This document shows positions 1 to 12,086 of a DNA stretch of 64,000 nt, one piece after another. Source of the DNA: Bifiguratus adelaidae (Eukaryota; Mucoromycota; Endogonomycetes; Endogonales); contig MVBO01000045.1 of assembly GCA_002261195.1 (NCBI GenBank), forward strand, positions 33,540 through 97,539. The letters run 5' to 3'. Every line of letters starts with the position of its first letter. Within the stretch, counting starts at the first letter, position 1. A program made the translations under genes and the position numbers. The notes under the pieces are model-generated. The model was not told where the DNA came from and made no database searches. It saw nothing but the letters and a program-made list of their open reading frames with translations.

Positions 1-1106
1 GTCGCCGACGCGTTCCCTCCGCTTCCTGTGGAGCGTACATGATGTTATGCTTGACCTTGTGGTATAGACCAGATCCCGGTGGATCGGCCAGAAAGACTTT
101 CAAGGCCGGAATCCGCGGTTTAAGATAACTGCTAATGCCTGCAATTGTTCCTCCGGTACCTGAATGAGGCTGATTAGCACCCAAGATGCATGATCGCATA
201 CATACCAGCTCCAAGCACAATGGCATCGATCCTGCCTTCCGTTTGCTCATATGTCTCTGGTCCTGTGGTCTGATAATGCGCTTCGAAATTGGCAATGTTT
301 TCAAATTGATCGGCAAAAAAACCAGCTGGCTTGATTGTTTCGTCTTTGGTAGTCATGACAGCTGCGTCCGCTTCATTTTGGTCCGAAGCTGCCTGGATGT
401 CCTTGTTACCGGATGTGATACCTTTGCTGAACTCTTCGGCGCGTGTCCGCGCCAGATTCACGAATTGCTTCTTGTCCACAATGCTGACAGGCCGCACTTT
501 CTCAACAGTCGCTCCTAATTTCTCGAGAAGTTGATACTTTTCCTGACTCTGGTCGTCTGGCATCACGATGTGCGCGCGATAACGCTTCGCACGTGCAATC
601 ATGGCGATGGAAATGCCGGTTGATCCGACCGTGCCTTCAAAGATGGTTGAATGTGTATGCTTTGTCAACAATCCGGACTTTTCTGCTGTTTTGATGATGT
701 GGAGAGCCACTCTATCTTTGGCACTTCCTCCAGGGTTCAAAAACTGTTAAACGGCGTCAGGAGTTGCCAATAACCAAACCTGCCGTCTAAAACCAACCTC
801 AGCTTTTGCCTGTTGGACAGAACGCAAGAGAGTGAGTCATTGCGCGTTCCTTCATAACATTCAAGCAAAACGTACCAAAATATCGCAACCAGTAGCTTCC
901 GAGAGACTCCTTATGCGTACCATGGGTGTGTTGCCAACCAGTCCATCGACACCGTCTACGATACTCTTCCTTCGCTTAACGTGTCTTATCTCAGGTTCTT
1001 TGGTGTGAGGCTGCTGAAACTGCCCATAGCCATAGAATATGCCCAGAGTGAGGGCTGCACCGAGAGCAGCACCAACGAAAAGGTCGCGACGTTCTGTCCA
1101 GGTCAT
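1..1106 (-). CDS. MCY1: Cysteine synthase-like PLP enzyme, mitochondrial outer-membrane type (partial)
   Basis: PLP-dependent fold-type II enzyme of the O-acetylserine sulfhydrylase/cystathionine beta-synthase family. Exons read as complement(<1..159, 206..743, 798..809, 876..1106). The N-terminus carries a hydrophobic segment (LFVGAALGAALTLGIFYGYG), which fits the membrane-anchored fungal Mcy1/Cys12 branch rather than soluble cysteine synthase. The core shows GLVGNTPMVRI, then NPGGSAKDR with the PLP lysine, and the phosphate loop GAGTGGTIAG formed across the 205/160 splice. A 12-nt microexon (798-809) encodes AKAE and completes the conserved K-A-E-F-L-N-P motif. The C-terminus lies outside the window. 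I start at the ATG at 1106 because only a GTG is available upstream. It is divergent from IPI1 with 26 bp between start codons. The family is clear; the substrate is inferred. Confidence 0.85.
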
Positions 1107-1132
1107 TGAAGCCACTTTTGAATTCTTTTTGA

Positions 1133-4108
1133 ATGGGCAAGAAACGACTTAGGGAGAAGAAGGAGGATGACTTCAAGGTAATGCTTATCCTTACTGCTTG
1201 CAGTGAGCTAATAGAGCTTCTAGAAACCAAAGTTAAAGGTTGGCAAGAAGAAGGCGGCAGCGAGCAACTTTACAGACACTGGATTCAAGTCTCGAGGTAA
1301 TATGCGCAATTGTTACCATGTGCCAAAGCAAACTCTAAGCAATCTTCTTTGCAGCCATTTCCTTACCTAACCAGTCTATCTCCGAAGACAAGTCCCAACA
1401 ACTCACGTCCTCCAAGAACTTGACACTAAAAGACTTGCTTGTGCACCTCCAACACTACAACGCTAATATCAGAAAAGGTAAGGCGGGTCTAACTGCACAA
1501 CGCGGACACTAAGGATACGCAGATGGATTGGAGGGCATCAAGGAGCTCTTACAGCGATATCCGACCTTACTTCAGGCGAACTTGGGAGGCTTTGTGAATG
1601 GTGTCATCAAACTATTGAGTGACGATGTGAGTCAAAGGAGGAAGCGAGAGCTTTTTTTGACTGGTACGTATTGCTCAGGACGCCGACGTACGGAAGCAGC
1701 TTCTGGCGCTCTTGGAGGAGTACATTCGACCTCTACCACCTTCATCAATAACACCATTCCTATCCATCTTAATCATATACACCTGTTCTGCTGCAACCCA
1801 CATTCACGAAGACATTCGCGTCGATGCGATCAAGTTTATGGATCTATGGGTGAACATCGGCGGTGAAGCTGTATTGCGCGACTACTGGTCAAAGATCATT
1901 GGCAGTTATTTGAGTTTGTTACATGTTGGAGGGGAAGCAAGCAATCCGATTTCAGCAGGAACGGCAGCTGGCAGTGTACAAAATTTTGGGTCACTGAAGA
2001 GTAAATACGTTCTCTTCAACAGCCTGCGAAACATATTACGCATTAGGTTTCTGGGACAGTCCAACGACAGGTACGTGAAGTCACTGAGGATCATGTAGGA
2101 GAAAATGTATTCATTCGTACAAACCTGTCAGAAGTTGGTTCTTTGAACGATATCTGCGCAGCGAGCAAGCAAGACGCGACTTTTCCAGGCTATCGCATCC
2201 TGATAAAGAACCCGCAAGCACATCTTGGGACAGTGATGCAAACGTATGTTTAGGGATGATATAACCCAGCAAAAGCCTCGCTAAATTTTCCAATGCGTAT
2301 TCAAAATAGCCTTCAAAGCAGCTACATCACCCTCAAGCTTTGTGCCATAACCCCTATGTATCATTATCCGAATCTACGTTGAAGACATTCCCAACCGATC
2401 CGATCAGCTCTCTCTTTGGTACAGGCGAAGGCATGGATACGACATCACCGACGGATGGCACAAAGGCAGCGTTCTCAAATGTTCAAGAGCATAGGAGGCA
2501 GGAGGCAAAAGTAAGGAAGCATTTTTCTATATCAGAGTTGCTGACTTTTCTTTATAGGACTTGATAACATTATTAAATCCCACCTTCCTTGCCACTTGGC
2601 TGGATAACGCTCCCAATGTTTTTTCAGCTTCGAATACCATATCTTTCACGCCATCTTTGCAAATCTTGCAAGCCCTCTTGGATATACTTGTGACACTATG
2701 GCGATGTGTCGCGACAGAAAGCAAACATGATACATCTGAAACTTGGCAAGCACCGTTCCTGCAGCAGCTTTTAAAACACTACATGATATATTTTCCTTTC
2801 GGAGAAAACGCGTCAAATGTCACAGACAGTAAGGTAAACATGTCAGATCCCGTCTTTACTCGACCTGATTAACGTTTGGTTCCAAACTCAAAGGTGGAAA
2901 GCATACTGAACGACATGAACATGCGCTTCTGCGAGCTATGCTCTTTGTTTCTGATCGCAAACCCTGACTCCGCCTTCAAGGGAATCTTGCCTGCCGCAAA
3001 CAAGAAAAGCAAGCACTCTCAGCAGACGCAGAAAGAGGGTCTTCCAACGTGGGCAGATCAAATTGTTGACTATGTTCTGAACATCCTTGGACGAAAGGTG
3101 AGCTTTGAGTGAAGACTTTCTGGCGAGCATTGACGGTAATGTCGCATAGGAAATTGAATCAAAACAAGTTTTGCCCTCAATTGGCAAGAGGACCAAGGCA
3201 GAGAAGCAGGAACATCAGCTAACGACATGCTCTACGAGCTTCCGTTCAGAGCATCTGGTGGCTTTGTTACCCTCTTTGTGGGGCATGTTAAACTCATTGC
3301 CCGAAGGAAAAATGACTGAATTATTTGAGGTACCCCACTGATACATTGTTATTCGCACTATTGACACCTTCTAGGCCATTCTGGATCATTGCGACGAATC
3401 AAACACACACTCTTCCACCAAGCGGATCCTGGTGGAGTTTATTGCTCAGACATATCTCGTAAGTGACAATGTCAGGAAAGAACGAATCATAGTCCCTTAC
3501 AATCGCATCCTTTAGATTCAACTCAACCCTCACTATGCGGGAAACTTTCGCATTCGCTTGTTCTCATCAACAGCAAAAGCATTAGAGAATTGGATCAAGA
3601 AACTCCCTCGGTTACTTTGGGAGCTGAAAGGCAATCATTCCGACACATCTCGACTGATGCTCAAATTACTTTGCAATATCGCCACGACAAAGGACAAGAA
3701 TGTATTCACGGAGGAGGTATGCCATAGACCGACATTTTATAAGCGCATGGACTTATTTGTACAGCTTGTGAGCTCCTTGCAATTGCAAATGATTCCCCTT
3801 TTTGCCGTCAACATACCGCAGAAGGGTAAGTAGACCGTTTTGGCTCATATGACGGTCATCAAAGCAGCTGACAACGCTCAAGGGCTAATCTTGGGACCTT
3901 TCAACAAATTACCCTTGCCGCTACAACAAGACGCTGTGAATTTCCTTCACTATACCGAAGACATTCCACCTAACGTTCAAGCTGCCGTTCGTTCCGCATT
4001 GGAAGGTAACCCAATCTTTGCAATTATGAACGCGCGCTGAACTATGTCACAGAACCCAGCATACCACCTATTATGATAGAATACGCTAACGATGCCATCG
4101 GTGTATAG
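1133..4108 (+). CDS. IPI1: Pre-rRNA processing protein IPI1/TEX10 (Rix1 complex)
   Basis: Component of the Rix1/Ipi1/Ipi3 complex that acts on pre-60S particles and ITS2 processing in the nucleolus. I resolve 15 exons summing to 2250 nt (749 aa). The start MGKKRLREKKEDDFK, followed by KPKLKVGKKK, matches the Ipi1/TEX10 N-terminal signature. It is followed by the conserved helical segment with EGIKELLQRYP and EEYIRPLPPSSI, then ARM-like repeats. At 749 residues it is longer than yeast Ipi1 and closer to animal TEX10. The last exon (4053-4108) ends at TAG; a further downstream exon cannot be excluded, so the extreme C-terminus is the weakest part. NTE1 follows on the same strand. Confidence 0.85.
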
Positions 4109-4323
4109 AATCTTATCCTGTAACACGCACCTCATGACAGCAATGTGGTCACCCCAAGCGACCAAATTGGGCAGCCTATTGCCTTTTATGGATGTTAACG
4201 TCCAATGACAGTGTTCTAGTCGCTTCTCTCAACGTTGTTCCGTTTGGATAAAGACACTCATTCGCGACAAAGTTTCGCTCATTCTTTCCGCATACTATCA
4301 GCTTTGCCTCTCGTGGAAGTAAA

Positions 4324-7300
4324 GTGATGACTGGAGGAATCTTTTCGGTGATCTCCAACATCCTGTTATGGATAATAACGTTCGTGTCCTTCACTATCCC
4401 GACATGGATATATCGGATCCTGACGTGGTCGTTTACGCTTCACCTCAATTTCACGTCGCTACTGATGATCATTGCGGTCATATCGACATTCACTTACATC
4501 CTCTTTCGATATCGTCTGCTTACAAAATATTCCAGACTCGCGCCCATCGAAGCTCCAAAACCAGCAAGTTCTTTCGACCTTCATCCGGACTCTATATCCG
4601 AAGGAGAGTCGCCAAAGCAAGACTTTCGCAACTATCCTGACGAGTTTCTAAATGCATTTCTGTCAAGCATCAAAATTTTTGGATACATTGAGCAACCAGT
4701 CTTTCATGAGCTGGCGCGACACCTGCAGACTAGGAAGCTCTTGGCTGGCGATACTCTTTTCAAGAATCCAGAGCAGGAAAGGTCCTTTTATGTGGTTGTC
4801 GATGGAAATGTCCAGGTTTTCGTAGAGCCAGACCACTTTCCCGAACAGGAGGACGAATGGGAAGATGCAGATTCAAACGACGAATTGAAAGGCTATCATC
4901 TTCTCAACGAAGTCGGTCGTGGAGGTACACTATCAAGCTTGTTTACCATCCTTAGCCTCTTTGCAGAGAGCACGGAGAACGATCAAAGCACGCTTAGCAG
5001 CTTCTCTTCTATTCTTACTGAATCACCGAGCGGCAACAAAAACGTCAACATGAGTAGGGAAGCTTCAAGCGAAGAATGGGCATCATTGTTTCCACCAATG
5101 GACGCCGACATGCAAGCCTCACCATATAACGACTCGGCTCGGTGGGGACAGCATAGACCCGTGAAGAGCCCTCTGATCCATGAAAGCCACGTTGCCGAGT
5201 CGGACGACGAGGTTGAAGAAGAGCTTGAATCCGTCATGTCGAGCAGTGACTATGTGGGACTTGCATCTGAGGGGATGACTCGTCCACGCAAGGTATCTGC
5301 TACTCACCAGCGCTCTTATCAGAGTAGCCCTCTCGCAAAACCACCAATGCAAGGACAAAAGCATCGGCGGCATGCGTCAGTGCATCCTGGTATCGTTGCG
5401 AGAGCTACGGTAGATACCACGTTAGCTGTTATACCTGCCGAGGCATTCCATAGGTTAACGCAAAAGTTTCCGGTCTCCGCAGCTCATATTGTTCAAGTCA
5501 TCCTCACCAGATTTCAACGTGTGACACTCCTCACGGGTCACAAGTATCTGGGCTTAACAAAAGAGCTTCTTCGAATTCATCGCCGAATGAGCGACTCTGC
5601 AAGCTTGGCTGCGTTGCCAGCACATTTTTACACGACCGGTAGCCTTGACAGACTGAGAAGAAAGTTCACTGGCATGGGACGAAAGTACAGTTCCGGCAAC
5701 TTGGCAGATCAAAACGATCTCGGTATTCAGATGTCGAGCAATCATCACATGATACCCCAATTACAAAGTGAGAAGCGAAAATTGAGCCGTTCTGGTACTG
5801 TCCAAGATGGTTAGTATATGGTTTATCCCCGCAAGTCAACGTTTAATCTTAGCCTGTCTAGGTCACTCTCGAAGAGGATCAGGTTCTGGCATTGGACTCG
5901 TTGATAGTCGAAATGATTATGACGAGGAAGATGATAGGCATCTTCGCGAGGCGGTATCCGAGTGCATCTATTACACCATGGGAATACGCAGTGCCGAGTC
6001 CTCTCCCGAAAGTACACCCAATATGAGCGTAGCACAATCATCTATGTCAAAAGAACCGCTCGTCCACAGTTCACCAAGGCCAGTGGATGCAACCAGCAAC
6101 GGAAACGGCATCGCCGCCAAACCGCGAAAGAACACTACATCGCATAGCTACAGAGGTCTCTCCCTTCCCGTGGGCCTTGACAGCAACAATGATTCCTACT
6201 TCTCCACTTCAGTAACGGCAAATGATACTGGAAAAAGGGCCACCAAGACAGTCAAGGACAAGAGTCGGGCAGACGGCATCGAAATCCTTTACTTTGAAAG
6301 AGACGCAGTTCTCGTCAAGGAGGGGGAAAGGAATGCTGGTATGTTCTTCCTTATTGACGGCTTGTTGGATGTTTCCATCCAACCCGCCATTGCGGAGAAT
6401 GTGGCGCCCGGTGTTTCCAAGACCGCAAGTGAAATCTCTGATGACAATCCGCTGAAGCATGGCAATGTGAAGGCAAATCAAGGCGAAAAAGTGAATTTCT
6501 CCAAAGGTTATCGCGAATCGATCCATGATCCCACCGAAAGATATCGTACGAGCCGACAGAGTTCCGAGAGTGAGACCATCCCGCAATCGTCAACTCCAGA
6601 GCGTCAGAATAAGCCTTTATTCTCTATCCGTCCTGGAGGCGTTGTAGGGTATTTGGAGGCTCTCAGTGGCTACCCAAGCTTCGTGACTGTGCGCGCAGCG
6701 ACAGATTCATATGTTGGATACCTGAGCAAAGAGACGTTAGAGAGCATCATCGACAAGAACCCAACAGTGTTACTCACATTGGCGCGACGACTTGTCGGTG
6801 TTACTTCACCATTAAGTAAGTTCACTTGTGTTTATGGACGTTAAGGAATTCTAATGAATACTCTAGTCTTGCACATCGATTTTGCTCTCGAATGGGTTCA
6901 AGTCAATGCAGGTCAAGTTCTCTATCGGGAGAATGACGTTAGCGATTCAATCTACTTGGTCCTCAATGGTCGTCTAAGGACGATAACCGAAAGCAGTGGT
7001 GGTGAAATACAAATTTTGGCAGAGTACGGTCAAGGAGAAAGTGTAGGAGAGCTCGAAGTACTGAGTAAGTTGGTAGACACGTCGCGGAAGCTTTGACTGA
7101 CCATTGCTTAGCTGATGCTCCACGTCCTTCGACGCTTCATGCCATTCGGGATACGGAACTTGCGCGTATGCCAAAGACTCTGTTCAATGCACTGTCTCTA
7201 GAATACCCGGAACTCAGTCTCCAGATCTCGCGACTAATTGCTCTCCGGTCAAGGCAGCTGCTTCATCAAGCACTTTCTACGTCTGTGAAGGGCGACAGAC

Positions 7301-9170
7301 GTAATAAGGTCGAGCAGAAGTCCAGTACATTCCCCGAACTGAACGGCAGAAACAACGTTAATTTGCGAACGGTTGGAGTTATACCGGTTAACTCATCTGT
7401 TCCGATAGCGGACTTTGCGTTGCGACTCAATCATGCACTGCATAATGATGTATCGGCAAGCACCATTCTTTTGAACAGTACGACGGTCACCTCAGTGCTC
7501 GGCAAATACGCATTCAGTAGGCTTGGTAAACTTAAACTCAATTCTTGGCTGGCAGAACAAGAAGAGAAATACCGCATTGTGCTCTATGTGGCTGACAGCG
7601 GCGTAACGAGCCAGTGGACGCGTACCTGCATTCGACAAGCCGATTGCATTCTCTTGGTTGGTATGGGAGATGTTGATCCGCAAATCGGGGAGTACGAGCG
7701 ATTTTTAATCAGCATGAAGACTACCGCAAGAAAGGAGTTGGTCCTCTTGCATTTTGACAAGTTTTGTGTCCCTGGCTCCACTCAACAATGGTTAAAGGCA
7801 TGTTTGACGTGAATGGAATGTTAAGCTAAAGCTAACTAAATCAACAGAACCGCATGTGGATCCAAGCGCACCATCACATCTTCATGCCCATGGGTAGACC
7901 GAGTATGAGTGGCGATTCAATGCCGCATTTTCTGCGTGCCCGCTCAAGGAAAGGAACAATGTCAACGTTGCCGACACTCTCGACGATCAAGGGACAGTTT
8001 GAAAAGTATTACTCGTCCGTCAAAGTACCGACATTTGGAGGTTTGCTCAAGAAGGGGGCGGGAGAACCCGTCAGCGGACTGGCAGGCGCTGCCAGCAATG
8101 ACTTTGCCAGGCTTGGACGTCGTCTTTGTGGAAAATCCGTCGCGCTGGTTCTTGGTGGAGGAGGTGCTCGCGGTATCGGCCACATTGGCGTCATTCAGGC
8201 ATTGGAGGAAGCCGGTATTCCCATCGATATCATCGGCGGCACCTCAATTGGTTCGTTCATTGGCGGTCTTTACGGACGTGAGATGGATCTGGTTTCAGTT
8301 TGGGGACGTGCCAAAATGTTTTCCGGCCGCGTCACATCTATCTGGCGTCAATTGTTGGACCTGACGTATCCGGTAGCTGCTTGGTTTACTGGACATGAAT
8401 TCAATCGCGGCATCTGGAAGGTAAGCATTATCTCGTTGCCAATCACAAGCAGTCTTCTTATCCGGGTCTATAGTGCTTCATGGACAGTCAAATAGAGGAC
8501 TTTTGGTTGCCATATTTTGCTGTCACAACGAATGTTACATTCTCGCGCATGGAGATACACACAACAGGTAAGTTCGTGCACGCTGTCCGTAGTGGAATTT
8601 TCAACATTGCTTGAAGGTTACGCATGGCGTTACGTTCGAGCGAGTATGTCGCTCTCTGGTTACATACCTCCGCTTTGTGATAATGGAAACATGCTCTTGG
8701 ACGGAGGTTACATTGACAACTTACCGGTCTCTGTGGCAAAGAATATGGGTGCCGATACCATTATTGCGGTGGACGTAGCAAGTGCTGATGATACCAGTCC
8801 GGTCTATTACGGAGACTCCCTTTCGGGATGGTGGGCCCTGATCCAAGGCTTCAATCCGTTCTTGACCTACAAAATTCCATCCATTGCCGACATTCAGTCC
8901 CGGTTGGCTTACGTACAAAGTGTGGCCAAGCTCGAGGAGGCTAAAATGATCGAAGGTACCATTTATGTGCGCCTACCTGTCCAGTCGTACGGAACGCTGG
9001 AATTCCAAAAGTTCGATGAGATATTCCGCGTTGGATACGAGCATGGCAAGCGAGCTATAGCGCAATGGGGAAAAGAAGGCTTTATGCCCGGTAGAGTGGC
9101 TGCCGACAATAATACTCCAGTCAAGCACCTTGGCGTAAAGGGCCGCGGCGGTCGTCGAAACTCCATATGA
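4324..9170 (+). CDS. NTE1: Lysophospholipase NTE1 (patatin-like, cyclic-nucleotide-binding-like domains)
   Basis: ER phospholipase B of the neuropathy-target-esterase family. It deacylates phosphatidylcholine and lysophosphatidylcholine to glycerophosphocholine. Seven exons: 4324-5809, 5862-6815, 6867-7064, 7112-7797, 7848-8420, 8474-8567, 8617-9170, giving 1514 aa, the usual fungal size. N-terminal transmembrane helices lie near residues 10-65. Two to three cyclic-nucleotide-binding-like domains follow (for example [13 protein letters not shown], and [13 protein letters not shown] onward). The C-terminal patatin domain shows [12 protein letters not shown] near 1211, the nucleophile motif GTSIG near 1239 and the catalytic D in LLDGGYIDN near 1358, so it looks fully active. 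The intron at 7798-7847 needs a GC donor (AAG|GCATGT), since no frame-compatible GT exists there. Confidence 0.95.
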
Positions 9171-9559
9171 TCGCTATCGTTATTTGTTTCAATTTTGCAT
9201 GAGCATACCCACATACAGTATCATGTTGTAGATATTTTGCGGCAAGCAGGCAATAGAGCATTGACAACCCTCCAGGATCCATTCTGTTCCTGACACTGCC
9301 TAAGAGCATCAACTCAGGGCTGCAATTTGATTGGCTGAAATTATGCACAATCGGTTTATTGAATGGCCACCATTCGTCAGAAACCCCATCATGGTATGAG
9401 ACGATCGCGACGACAAAGTGGGGTATTAATCAACTGTCTGATAATCTGGTAAAAAACCTGGGACTTGTTTTCATTTACTTTGCAATGCAGGGTCTCGCTA
9501 ACCTGGGGACTGATATATTGGTCAATGATAGCAGGCACAAATGAGGCGACATATGTAAA
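9171..9559. other. Intergenic, no gene seen
   Basis: Holds the NTE1 3' region and the 5' region of the small membrane ORF at 9560. A 61-codon plus-strand frame starting near 9359 has no recognisable features and I do not call it. Confidence 0.5.
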
Positions 9560-10063
9560 ATGTCCTTCTTTGCTGCCCTGCCCTTATCCTACGATATGTG
9601 GGGAGGTCGTCATAGAGCGCATGACCATTCACGACCTGGAACCTTCTCGCCGCGCATGGGCAATGTTGAACCGATACATGCTGCAGATCCTCCAACCTCA
9701 ATAATCGTCATTCATCCGCCAAGGCCAATAGCGATCCTCTCTGTCGATTCCAGCAGTATAGAGCAGCGCTCAGGCACTTGTGATAGCGGCGCTCGTGCAC
9801 CACAACCTAGACTGCATTCTCCCACCCAATCCTCACCACCACCCTCTTACGCAGACATTGAAATGAAACCGCCATGCTACATGACAGCCACACAGCCAAA
9901 TTCATCCTTTCTGCATTCAAATGGATTCGCCAAGCGAATTGCTCGAGAAGAAGGCGCTACAAGAAGTTGTGGATACATTCTGTGGCCGTCTATTGTGATT
10001 TTGTTGGTATTGATACCTGTAGTGATCTGTATCATCGTCTTTTCCGTCCGTGAATACATGTGA
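9560..10063 (+). CDS. Small tail-anchored protein with PPxY motif, unknown
   Basis: Intronless 167-codon ORF starting at ATG 9560; I do not recognise a family. The middle is Pro/Ser-rich and contains SPPPSYADIEM, a PPxY-type ligand for WW domains such as those of NEDD4/Rsp5 ubiquitin ligases. The C-terminus has one strong transmembrane helix (WPSIVILLVLIPVVICIIVF) followed by VREYM, so a single-span tail-anchored topology with the PY motif in the cytosol is likely. This resembles membrane adaptors for Rsp5-type ligases in design only. It lies between NTE1 and ALE1 on the same strand. It could be lineage-specific or a chance ORF, but PY motif plus terminal helix is unlikely by accident. Confidence 0.5.
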   Translation: MSFFAALPLSYDMWGGRHRAHDHSRPGTFSPRMGNVEPIHAADPPTSIIVIHPPRPIAILSVDSSSIEQRSGTCDSGARAPQPRLHSPTQSSPPPSYADIEMKPPCYMTATQPNSSFLHSNGFAKRIAREEGATRSCGYILWPSIVILLVLIPVVICIIVFSVREYM

Positions 10064-10189
10064 GCTGGTTCTTACCGATGGTCAACTTCCCAATAGATAT
10101 GGTGAATGCAATAACGCGCAATGCCATGAAAACGTTCGTTGGCTTAATGATGAATGCTGCGCACTAAAATTTAGCAGCTTTTTAGTCTC

Positions 10190-12021
10190 ATGACAGCCCC
10201 ACTGCAGGGCGTGTTTGACGAGCTGGCGAGCCAGACAGGCTTGCCAGCAGATCACCTAAGGACGGCCTTCTCCATCATTCTCACTTATCCGTATGCGCTC
10301 ATTTACAACCGCTTACCCGACAACCCGACCATCAAACATATCTACTCGATCGTGATCACGACCTTGACCATGTGCTGGTTTCATCAACTTTGGAATGGCT
10401 TTGCGCAGTTATTTCTGAGTGCGCTCTTTGTCTATGTCTTTATGCGTTTCAACCAGGGGAACAAAATGGCGCCGAGGATAGTGTTTGTCGTCGAAATGCT
10501 TCACATGTCCTATAGGTGGGTTTACCGGTCTGGCAGGACAGTCAAGGCCTCAGCGATGGATGTTGACCGAAAGTGTGCCCAGTCATATCATTCGTCAACG
10601 GAAAGGGTATCTCGGTGACGAAGACTTTGATCATACTGGACCTCAAATGGTGATGTTGATGAAGTTGACGAGCTTCGCGTTCAATGTCTATGATGGGCAA
10701 CAGGATCCTAGCGTGGGTGATCTCGCCATTGCTAAATCATGATCAGGGACTCATTACCCATGCTTGACAGCATTTGACCGAGTATAACAAGCAAAAGATG
10801 ATTAGAAAGTTTCCCTCGTTGCTCGAATACTTTGGCTGGGTATTCTTCTTTGGAGGCTTCCTTGTCGGACCAGCATTCGAGTACGCAGATTATCGCAATT
10901 TCACAGACATGAGCGTCTTTAGACAAGCGCCACCCGGAAAATCAAAGAAAATGGAAACCGAGAATGGATCAACTAGCGAAGAGCTTCCGGTGCTAAAACC
11001 GCCATTAGCGATACCCGCCCTAAAGTCCATTGGCATGTCCGCCTTGTGGCTAGTTGCATTGGTCACGATATCTCCCAGATTCACCCCATTCGACATGCTA
11101 GAGCCCAAGTTTGCTGAACAACCATTGTGGTATAGGTATGTGAGGCTTTGAACGCGAAAATTTGGACACTGCATGCTTACTTATTGCAGACTTCTCTGGG
11201 TCCAAATGGCGAGCTTCGGCGTCCGGGTAAAGTATTACGTCGTATGGACTTTGGCCGAAGGGGCTTGTCAGTTGTGCGGTCTAGGCTTCAATGGCTACGA
11301 GAAGAACACCGGCAAGGCGCTTTGGAATCGCGTATCAAACATTGATCCAGTTGCTTATGAGAGAGCTGAGAATTGTAAGGTCCTGCTAGAGTCTTGGAAT
11401 CAACGCACAAATGTCTGGCTGAGAAACTATGTCTATTTGCGCGTCGCCAAACGAGGAAAGAAACCAGGCTTCAAGAGCACGTTGGCAACCTTTGTCACGA
11501 GCGCTTTTTGGCACGGCTTCCATCCTGGCTATTACTGTGAGTAACCCAATGCAATATGCTCAATGATGCTAATCAATGCAGTGACCTTCGTCTCGGGTGC
11601 GTTGATTCAAAATATGGCCAAAAAGTTACGCCGAAATCTCCGTCCCTTGGTGTTCACACCCGATCTCAAACATGCCCTTCCGGTCAAACATTTTTACGAT
11701 TTTTACGGTTGGGTAGCGACCCAATCTTGCTTTAACTACATCGTCCTTCCCTTCGTCCTCTTGAACCTTCGGGACTCGTTGACAGCCTGGAAGGCGGTTT
11801 ATTTCTACGGCCATGTCGCGACATTTGCCGCCGAGATCTTTTTCATGGCAGGTGGCGCGGTTTTGCTTAAGAGCATCGAGAGGCAACGCACGGAAGCAGA
11901 GCATTTGAAGGTCAAGGACCTTCCAGCCAGACGCAACAGTCGGGTGGTTATCAGCACAACCGGCGTACCTGAATTGATGGACGAAGGCGGTATCGCTGTC
12001 GGTGATCGAAAGATGGAGTAA
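10190..12021 (+). CDS. ALE1: Lysophospholipid acyltransferase (MBOAT family)
   Basis: ER membrane-bound O-acyltransferase that re-acylates lysophospholipids with acyl-CoA. Five exons (10190-10515, 10583-10712, 10771-11135, 11190-11536, 11582-12021) give 535 aa. Family hallmarks are HMSYSHIIRQ after splicing, DHTGPQMVMLMKLTSFAFN, PSLLEYFGWVFFFGGFLVGPAFEY, and the catalytic MBOAT histidine in SAFWHGFHPGYY near residue 382. Many hydrophobic segments fit a polytopic protein. It lies 1 kb downstream of NTE1 on the same strand; NTE1 removes the acyl chains that this enzyme restores. It ends with a charged cytosolic tail lacking a KKxx signal. Confidence 0.95.
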
Positions 12022-12086
12022 TGAAACTTATACCATACCCTCAAGTCATCGTCAAGACAAATGTCCATAGTATACATATCTTTTGA

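Noticed and set aside
7798-7847. GT donor for the NTE1 intron at ACGTGA (about 7808)
   Set aside because: Would shift the frame before [10 protein letters not shown]; only the GC donor after WLK keeps the conserved sequence.
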